Shown piece by piece: positions 51,199 through 57,202 of a stretch of DNA of 57,202 nucleotides (the stretch's first letter is position 1; each line of letters starts with the position of its first letter). Source of the stretch: an uncultured SAR86 cluster bacterium (GTDB lineage: Bacteria; Pseudomonadota; Gammaproteobacteria; Magnimaribacterales; AG-339-G14); the NCBI GenBank assembly GCA_902514765.1, contig CABXSA010000001.1, positions 77,180 through 134,381 of the forward strand, in the 5' to 3' direction. The notes under the pieces are model-generated. The model made no database searches and was not told the origin of the DNA. It worked only from the letters and a program-made list of their open reading frames with translations. The position numbers were made by a program, and so were the translations under genes.

Positions 51199-52273
51199 AG
51201 ATCAACAGGCTAAATACCTAATTAAATCTCTGCAACATCACCCGAGCCCATATTTAATTTTTTGTAAAGATGATGGGGTGGAATGGATGAACCAATCTGC
51301 TCAATATGTCTTTGATACAACTGAAATAGCTGATATTGGTATCGCTCCAATAATATCTCATGGCGCGTCAAAGAAAATAGAGGCAATTGGGTCTTCATTT
51401 CAATCTGATATTGAACTTTCTTTAAGGCAAATAAATTTTTTATTGAGATCTAGGGTTCACGAAATTCCCTTAGACAAAGAAGAATCTTTCTTTTTGATAG
51501 AGGTATTGGCTCAGTCCGAGGCAGCTTTGGATGCTTTAAAAAATACCATTTCCTGTCTAGAAAATGGTCGAATAGACATGGCATACCAAAAACAATATGA
51601 CCTGGCTACGGGAGACTTAGTCAGCGTGGAAACACTACTAAGATTAAAGGACGAAAACGGAGACATCATCCCTAATGACAAATTAATACCACTTGTTGAA
51701 GGAGAAAGCTTATTTTCTCTTGTAGTGCTGGCTTCTATGCAGAAGTTAAAGGAGGTCTTTGAATTCAAGAAAAAGAAAAAATTAGATTTCACCGTTTATT
51801 TAAATGTTTCAGCATATACAGCTATGCAAGAAAACTTTTGTAATCTCATTTTAGATTTTGTAAAAGAAAATAATCTTAATCCGGGAGACTTGGGGCTTGA
51901 AATAACTGAAACCGCAGAGCTTGAAGATAGATCAAAAGCAGCAGAGTATTTTGAAAAACTTAAAAAACATGGAATACCTCTCGCGCTGGATGATTTTGGA
52001 GCTGGTTATTCTTCATTAAGCTATTTGCGAGACCTGCCGATTACTTTAGTGAAGCTTGATAAGGATTTTGCTAGAACTGTGTCTGAACAAGATACGCAAG
52101 AGCTTGTGAGATTTGTGGTAACAATTTGCAACAACATGGAACTAGGTATGTTAGCTGAAGGGATTGAAACTGAGGAACAAGAGAAAACATTTCTAGAGCT
52201 CGGTTGTCATAAAGGTCAGGGATATTTTCATCACAGACCCCAGTTTTTAAATGATTTCAAGGAGGAGTTTTAG
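51185..52273 (+). CDS. EAL-domain cyclic-di-GMP phosphodiesterase with PAS-like N-terminus
   Basis: 362 residues. Residues about 10-115 look PAS-like (PSPYLIFCKDDGVEWMNQSAQYVF). The EAL domain follows: the motif is ETL (E149), then LNVS, LEITET, DDFGAGYSS, VKLDKDF, AEGIET and KGQGYFHH. All metal and catalytic residues that I can place are kept, so hydrolysis of c-di-GMP to pGpG is expected. No membrane span; anchoring could come from the overlapping upstream protein. Its stop overlaps the GTG start of the next gene by one base. Confidence 0.92.
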   Translation: MTIIEDQQAKYLIKSLQHHPSPYLIFCKDDGVEWMNQSAQYVFDTTEIADIGIAPIISHGASKKIEAIGSSFQSDIELSLRQINFLLRSRVHEIPLDKEESFFLIEVLAQSEAALDALKNTISCLENGRIDMAYQKQYDLATGDLVSVETLLRLKDENGDIIPNDKLIPLVEGESLFSLVVLASMQKLKEVFEFKKKKKLDFTVYLNVSAYTAMQENFCNLILDFVKENNLNPGDLGLEITETAELEDRSKAAEYFEKLKKHGIPLALDDFGAGYSSLSYLRDLPITLVKLDKDFARTVSEQDTQELVRFVVTICNNMELGMLAEGIETEEQEKTFLELGCHKGQGYFHHRPQFLNDFKEEF

Positions 52274-53727
52274 TGACTGTTTCTGAAAAACCCTCTAAAG
52301 GTGCGGAAAAAATATTGCTGGCACAAATTAAACAAGAGTTTGCAGCTCCCGCTGAAGCTATCGAACAATACATTGATTTGGTTGAAGAGTTCGGTGTAAA
52401 AAATAACCTCGATATTAGTTCAGAAATAAACCAAATAAAAGAAGCTGAAGATAAGCTCTTAAGCCAATATGAGGATGCTTTTAGGGAAAATACCGCTGTA
52501 GATAAGCAGTCAAAAACTTCGCAAGAATATTCAGAACTAAGGCATAACCTCCGAACTCCTCTAAACGCAATTATTGGTTATAGCGAGATTCTAATGGAAG
52601 ATTTTGAAGATGATCTATCAGAAGAATGCATCAAAGATCTAAATACTATTTTATCTTTATCAAGAGAGACAGAGACAGCAATAGAAAGATTCGTAGATTT
52701 TATTAAGGGTGATCTAAATGAAAAGGCAGCAGAGGATTCTGAGCAAGGACAGATCCAAAATGCCGAATCACTTTTTAGATCATTAGGTGACATTGACTAT
52801 AGCTTAGACATAGATGATTACCTCAAAGGATCAGATGTTCTTATAGTTGACGATAATAAAACTAATTGCGAGGTTTTAGAGAGAAGACTTACCCAGAATG
52901 GTCTCTCATGTAGGGTTGCACTAGATGGTACTTCAGCAATAGAAGAGGTAGATAAGAAAACTCCTGACCTAATTTTATTAGATGTTATGTTACCCGACAT
53001 AAATGGCTTAGAGCTTTTAAAAAGATTTAGAGAGAATCATGATAGAGATGAAATGCCAATTATTATGGTTTCTGCATTTAATGATGTTGATAGCACTGCT
53101 AAATGCATCAAATTAGGCGCCTCGGATTATCTTCCAAAGCCTTTGAATGGGACTATATTGATGGCTAAGTCCATTGCTAGCCTAGAGGCAAAATATTTTA
53201 GAGCGAGAGAACAAGAGTTATTAAAAGAATTAAATCTTAAAGCTACAACTTGCCCTCTAACTGGAATTTTTAATAGACAAGTTGTTTTTGACAAGATTGA
53301 GGAATGTTTTGAGAAACTAAATCAAGATAAAAGCTACGAATTTTCTTTACTTTCTATTGATATAGACTTTTTTAAGTCAATCAATGATACATATGGGCAT
53401 CCGGGAGGTGATGAAGTACTAAAAGCAGTTGCTAATAGTTTAAAAGATGCATGTGGTGAAAATGTTATTGGTAGAGTAGGTGGAGAGGAATTTATTGCAG
53501 TTTTAGAACATAAAGAAGAAATGAGCTTAAAACACTACTGCGAGTCAATAAGAAAAGCTGTAGTAGATTTATCAATACCCTTTCAAGATATTAAAATTAA
53601 TATTACTATAAGTGGAGGAGTTATTAATTCATCCGAAGTTAAGGATCAAGAAGAACTTGTTAATCTTGCGGATGAGAGGCTCTACAAAGCAAAAGAAGGG
53701 GGAAGAAATCAGTTTGTTTATAGCTGA
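52273..53727 (+). CDS. DHp-REC-GGEEF protein: diguanylate cyclase without a kinase ATPase domain
   Basis: 484 residues from GTG 52273. Residues 90-150 form a histidine-kinase-type dimerisation domain with LRHNLRTPLNAIIGYSE (H91, followed by Asn rather than Glu). Residues 19-60 (IKQEFAAPAEAIEQYIDLVEEF) look like a second, degenerate copy with Gln for His. A receiver follows (VLIVDDNKTN, LILLDVMLPDINGLELL, KPLN). The C-terminal cyclase has GRVGGEEFI; the inhibitory I-site RxxD is CGEN. No HATPase domain exists, so phosphate must come from another kinase, probably the one at 54101-57094. Confidence 0.9.
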   Translation: MTVSEKPSKGAEKILLAQIKQEFAAPAEAIEQYIDLVEEFGVKNNLDISSEINQIKEAEDKLLSQYEDAFRENTAVDKQSKTSQEYSELRHNLRTPLNAIIGYSEILMEDFEDDLSEECIKDLNTILSLSRETETAIERFVDFIKGDLNEKAAEDSEQGQIQNAESLFRSLGDIDYSLDIDDYLKGSDVLIVDDNKTNCEVLERRLTQNGLSCRVALDGTSAIEEVDKKTPDLILLDVMLPDINGLELLKRFRENHDRDEMPIIMVSAFNDVDSTAKCIKLGASDYLPKPLNGTILMAKSIASLEAKYFRAREQELLKELNLKATTCPLTGIFNRQVVFDKIEECFEKLNQDKSYEFSLLSIDIDFFKSINDTYGHPGGDEVLKAVANSLKDACGENVIGRVGGEEFIAVLEHKEEMSLKHYCESIRKAVVDLSIPFQDIKINITISGGVINSSEVKDQEELVNLADERLYKAKEGGRNQFVYS

Positions 53728-53738
53728 AGGAGAGAGTT

Positions 53739-54104
53739 ATGAAGAAGATTCTTTATGTTGAAGACAATGAAATGAATCGTGATATGTTAGGTCGAAGACT
53801 CACCAGAAGAGAATTCGAGGTAGTTTTTGCCTTTGATGGCCAAGAAGGTTTAGAGAAGATGAAATCTGAAAATCCAGATTTAGTTTTAATGGATATGGGT
53901 CTTCCTGTTTTGGATGGCTGGGAAGCAACTACAAAAGCTAAAGCCGATCCTGAAATCTCAAATATTCCTATTATTGCCTTAACTGCTCATGCAATGGAGC
54001 ATGATAGGCAAAAGGCTTTGGAATGTGGCGCGGATGATTTCGATACCAAGCCTGTTGATTTTAAGAGACTGTTAGAAAAAATTGAGTCAAATTTAGGCGC
54101 TTAG
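53739..54104 (+). CDS. Single-domain response regulator (DivK/CheY-like)
   Basis: 121 residues, only a receiver: acidic pocket VEDNEMNRDML, phospho-acceptor Asp52 (LVLMDMGLPVLDGWEA), Thr/Ala switch IIALTAHAM, and Lys104 (DTKPVD). No output domain, so it should act as a phosphate shuttle or by protein contact. GGAGAG ribosome-binding site. Its stop codon overlaps that of the hybrid kinase on the other strand. Confidence 0.94.
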   Translation: MKKILYVEDNEMNRDMLGRRLTRREFEVVFAFDGQEGLEKMKSENPDLVLMDMGLPVLDGWEATTKAKADPEISNIPIIALTAHAMEHDRQKALECGADDFDTKPVDFKRLLEKIESNLGA

Positions 54105-57094
54105 CTCTTAGCTCCTAATATTTTAGTAACCATTCCTGGAAGTTGATTAATGGATACTTCATCTTTTTTTACTAGCCCAGCGACATTTTTTCTTAGAAGT
54201 TCCTCTTGAACTTCTGATAAATCTTTTCCTGAATAAACTAGGATATTTGGTTTATCATCAAATTCCATTTCAACAAAATTCTCTAAAAATTCAAAACCAT
54301 CCATTCTTGGCATTTCTAAGTCAAGGACAATAAGTGCTGGATTTTTATCCAGATTATCTAATCCTTCCCTACCATCTTTAGCTAAGAAAGGTTCATACCC
54401 AGCATCTTTTAAAGCTCTTCCTAAAATATCTCTAGTATTGGAGTCATCATCAACAATCAAGATTTTTTTATTTGTTGAGCTACCGAGTAAGTTAGTTACC
54501 ATTTTCAAAAATTTATCTCTATCTATTGGCTTAGTAAGGTAATCATCTGCACCTAAAGAAAATGCCAAAGTTTCTTGTGACATTTGGGAAACCATAATTA
54601 CAGGAATGTCTTTGATTGAATCATCGGATTTGCACTCTTTTAGAATTGACCAGCCATCTCTACCGGGCATTAATACATCTAATAAGATAAGCTTTGGTTT
54701 TGACTCTCTAATCATATTCAAACCTTGTTCACCATTAGTGGCACCAATCAATGTCATTCCGGCTTTTTTAACTGTTCTTTTTATTAAGTCATGCATTGCT
54801 ATATCATCATCAATTAGCACACATAAGTTTTCACCCTCTAAGGAGGATATTTCTTCATTTTCGATTTCTTCAGATTCATCGCAGATTCTTGGAATAAAAA
54901 TTGAAAATACAGATCCAACTCCTTTTTCACTAGACACTGTTACGCCACCACCCATCAATTCAGCAAATCTTTTACTAATGGGCAGACCCAGACCAGTTCC
55001 ACCATGAGTTGCAGAAGTAGATCTTTCAGCTTGCTCATACTCTTCAAAAACTTTTGCTACTCCTTCCTCGCTCATACCTTCCCCATCATCTGTAACCTTA
55101 AATTCAATCATTTCAACTTCATCTTTTATGAAAGAAGTAACATCTAAGGTAACCAGTCCATTATTAGTAAATTTGAAGGCATTGCTTAAGAAATTTGTAA
55201 CACATTGTCTTAATTTTGTTTCGTCTTGGGACATTGATCCTATTGCTTCTTGGACATTGATTTTAAATCCATTATCATTTTTAGCAGCCAAAGGAGAGTT
55301 TATATCTCGCAGCGTTTCAACTACCTTCTCTATTTCAAAGCTAGTAATGAAAAGCTCCATTTTTCCAGACTCAATTTTAGATAAATCTAAAATATTATTA
55401 ATAAGAGATAACAGATGGGTTCCAGAAGTAGTAATTTTTTTAAGATCAGGCATTAAATCTTCATAACCTAAGTCTTCACATTCTTCGTAAAGCATTTCTC
55501 CGTAGCCTAAAATTGCATTCAATGGCGTTCTGAGTTCATGACTCATATTGGCAAAAAATTTACTTCTTTGTTCATTAGCTTCAAGCGCTTCATCTCGAGA
55601 CTCTTCCATCTCTTTGGTTCTTGTATCTATAAGAACTTGAACCTCATCAGCCATCCTGGTGAACGCTACAGTCATTAGCTCTACTGAGGCTTCTTCTCCT
55701 TTGTCTTGCGAGCTTTCCTGAGCAAGATTTTGCATTTTATTTATATCATTAAGAATTAAAGTTCTTGAATCTCCTTCGAGCTCATCAGCTAAAATGCTCA
55801 TTTTTTCAATTATTGCAGTATCCCTTTCTTTTCTCCTGCGAGCTTGCTCCGTTCTTATATTTTCCATTTCGTTAAGATGGCCTCTGTAAATTTCTAGGGC
55901 TTTAGCTAATTCACCAACTTCATCATTTTCAGACCTTAAAAGACCTCTTCTTTGAGGCATGGTTTTTGATAAATCTCCGCTAGTTAGAGCCTGCAAAACT
56001 TCAATTGCTTTATTTACAGATCCAAAAACACTCGCGAGAATTACCGAAGTAAAAGCAATCACCAAGAAGATTACAATTGTAATTATTATGTAAATTGAAT
56101 TTAAGATAGCATCTTCCTGAGCGATACTTTCACTTTCATCTCTAAAAATAAATAATTGCGCTTTATCTGACGAAAGGTATGAACTCAATGGGAGCAGCGT
56201 TATAAGTGATCCTAAATCTGAATCTCTTGTAGACGTTCTATTACCAAATTCTTCTAAGTTTGAATTTGCCTTATCAACATGGCCTTTAATATTGGTAATT
56301 CCAAAATTAGAAGTTTCATCCAATTCTAGCCCTGATTCATACCTTGCATAATCATCTCCTAAAGAAATGATTCCTTCTTCTGTTTGAACAGCTGTTACAA
56401 GTTCAAACTCATCACCAAATGTTTCCATAGACTTTCTTACATCAATTCCCATCACAATTATTGCTTCCGCATTTCTACTAAAAGCCTTAATTGGGAAAGC
56501 CATCATTTGGTTTAAGGTAGAGATTTTTTCTCCAGAAGAATCCACAATCTTTTGAAGAAATCTTCTTGGTCTTTTACCTGCGTCTACAAGAAATTCTGCA
56601 AGATTATCATCATATTCATTTCTTGCTTGAGGGTTACACGCGTCGATGCCTGATAAGTCTAAGGCACTAGCACAATAAAATCTCTGTCCATCAGGATAGT
56701 AAGCTTTTATAAAGCTCAAATTTCCTTCATCCAAATCGAATTCAAACATTAAATCTAAAAGATATCCTGCCTCTCCAATATTTTTATCTGTTATGAATTG
56801 TATTAGTGGGTTGGCGAAAGAATCGTCTGGAGAAGAAAGCTCTTCTTCAGGATAAATTGGGTTTTCAGGATCCCAATAATTACCTCTTTCTCCAGTTACC
56901 GGAAGCCAGGCAGAAATTGCATCAATTGAAGTTTCAAGGGTCTGAAACCATGCAGCCTCATACGTTGAAACTAAAGATTCGTTAGCAAAGCTTTTCTGAG
57001 TAGAATCTCTGTAATTGAATAAAAAGATAAGAGAAAAGGCTAGCAGTAAGTTACCTGCTAGGCCTATCCCAATTAATACGGTTCTGATACGCAT
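54101..57094 (-). CDS. Hybrid sensor histidine kinase with two C-terminal receivers
   Basis: 997 residues. TM1 at about 8-26, an extracytoplasmic sensor region to about 330 (probably Cache/PAS-like, with W and D/N-rich segments), TM2 about 334-358, HAMP about 355-410, a coiled linker, then HisKA with His519 (ANMSHELRTPLNAILGYGE). The ATPase domain has NFLSNAFKFTNNG, DDGEGMSEEG and GGTGLGLPISKRFAELMGGG. Two receivers follow: CVLIDDDIAMHD...LILLDVLMPGRDGW and KILIVDDDSNTRD...LIVLDLEMPRMDGFEF. It is convergent with the c-di-GMP genes and their most likely phosphoryl source. Confidence 0.94.
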   Translation of the reverse strand: MRIRTVLIGIGLAGNLLLAFSLIFLFNYRDSTQKSFANESLVSTYEAAWFQTLETSIDAISAWLPVTGERGNYWDPENPIYPEEELSSPDDSFANPLIQFITDKNIGEAGYLLDLMFEFDLDEGNLSFIKAYYPDGQRFYCASALDLSGIDACNPQARNEYDDNLAEFLVDAGKRPRRFLQKIVDSSGEKISTLNQMMAFPIKAFSRNAEAIIVMGIDVRKSMETFGDEFELVTAVQTEEGIISLGDDYARYESGLELDETSNFGITNIKGHVDKANSNLEEFGNRTSTRDSDLGSLITLLPLSSYLSSDKAQLFIFRDESESIAQEDAILNSIYIIITIVIFLVIAFTSVILASVFGSVNKAIEVLQALTSGDLSKTMPQRRGLLRSENDEVGELAKALEIYRGHLNEMENIRTEQARRRKERDTAIIEKMSILADELEGDSRTLILNDINKMQNLAQESSQDKGEEASVELMTVAFTRMADEVQVLIDTRTKEMEESRDEALEANEQRSKFFANMSHELRTPLNAILGYGEMLYEECEDLGYEDLMPDLKKITTSGTHLLSLINNILDLSKIESGKMELFITSFEIEKVVETLRDINSPLAAKNDNGFKINVQEAIGSMSQDETKLRQCVTNFLSNAFKFTNNGLVTLDVTSFIKDEVEMIEFKVTDDGEGMSEEGVAKVFEEYEQAERSTSATHGGTGLGLPISKRFAELMGGGVTVSSEKGVGSVFSIFIPRICDESEEIENEEISSLEGENLCVLIDDDIAMHDLIKRTVKKAGMTLIGATNGEQGLNMIRESKPKLILLDVLMPGRDGWSILKECKSDDSIKDIPVIMVSQMSQETLAFSLGADDYLTKPIDRDKFLKMVTNLLGSSTNKKILIVDDDSNTRDILGRALKDAGYEPFLAKDGREGLDNLDKNPALIVLDLEMPRMDGFEFLENFVEMEFDDKPNILVYSGKDLSEVQEELLRKNVAGLVKKDEVSINQLPGMVTKILGAKS

Positions 57095-57116
57095 TTACGC
57101 GTAGATGTTGTTGATC

Positions 57117-57202
57117 TTATTGAACTCGAAAGGTAAGTCTAACTTTTACGTCACTGACTTGAACAGAAACACCATCATGAACAGGAGGCTGATAAATCCA
57201 TT
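57117..57202 (-). CDS. C-terminus of a TonB-like or related protein (cut by the window edge)
   Basis: On the minus strand the last bases encode a C-terminus reading WIYQPPVHDGVSVQ then VSDVKVRLTFRVQ and stop at 57117. The W-x-Y-x-P-P-x-x-D-G-x-x-V pattern resembles the end of the TonB C-terminal domain (energy transduction to outer-membrane receptors). Only 27 residues are visible, so this is tentative. The hybrid kinase gene starts 22 nt downstream on the same strand and may be in one transcript with it. Confidence 0.55.
   Translation of the reverse strand, partial: WIYQPPVHDGVSVQVSDVKVRLTFRVQ

Overview
The window is AT-rich bacterial chromosome. It opens inside atpA and continues atpG-atpD-atpC-glmU-glmS, the gene order at the end of the atp operon in Gammaproteobacteria, and the proteins match that class closely. 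Gene packing is very tight: 1-20 nt overlaps, zero-gap convergent pairs, and no IS element, transposase, integrase, tRNA or rRNA that I can see. Low G+C, compactness and many lipid, aromatic and xenobiotic oxidoreductases suggest an uncultivated marine gammaproteobacterium of the SAR86 type. That placement is inference, not proof.

Layout. 1-7204: ATP synthase F1 genes, then UDP-GlcNAc precursor synthesis (glmU, glmS). 7205-14945: a loose accessory stretch of small membrane or secreted proteins, a methyltransferase, a neutral-ceramidase-like hydrolase, DUF805, DoxX, an amidase and a DUF4177 protein. It holds several related intergenic repeats, including a 575-bp unit with matching ends. 14986-24152: an oxidative block (Fe/2OG oxygenase, GMC oxidoreductase, cupin, MerC, Rieske oxygenase, GST, 2-hydroxychromene-2-carboxylate isomerase-like protein, NAPE-PLD-like lactamase-fold hydrolase). 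24235-28972: psd-pssA for phosphatidylethanolamine, an esterase, rlmN and a 2-hydroxyacid dehydrogenase. 29049-36822: a lipid desaturase/hydroxylase, DMT exporter, ArsC-like protein, an Nmad3-like protein, DUF4149, DUF2237, cytochrome b561, FkbM methyltransferase, and an ADP-ribosylglycohydrolase/ribokinase pair. 36843-43778: a second oxidative run, all on the plus strand (TauD-type dioxygenase, VOC protein, alkylglycerol-monooxygenase-like protein, Baeyer-Villiger-type monooxygenase, MAPEG protein, nitroreductase, alpha/beta hydrolase).

43800-49965 is the most novel-looking part. Six consecutive genes all encode exported proteins; one has a CsgG/FlgT-like architecture and the others are largely unrecognised. 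It looks like an uncharacterised envelope-associated assembly or secretion system. 49984-57202 follows with an isoprenylcysteine-methyltransferase-like membrane protein and a signalling module: an EAL phosphodiesterase, a protein with two DHp-like segments plus REC and GGEEF but no kinase ATPase domain, a lone receiver, and a convergent hybrid histidine kinase with two receivers. The last bases encode a TonB-like C-terminus.

Functional assignments rest on motifs and remembered family patterns read by eye. No database search was run.
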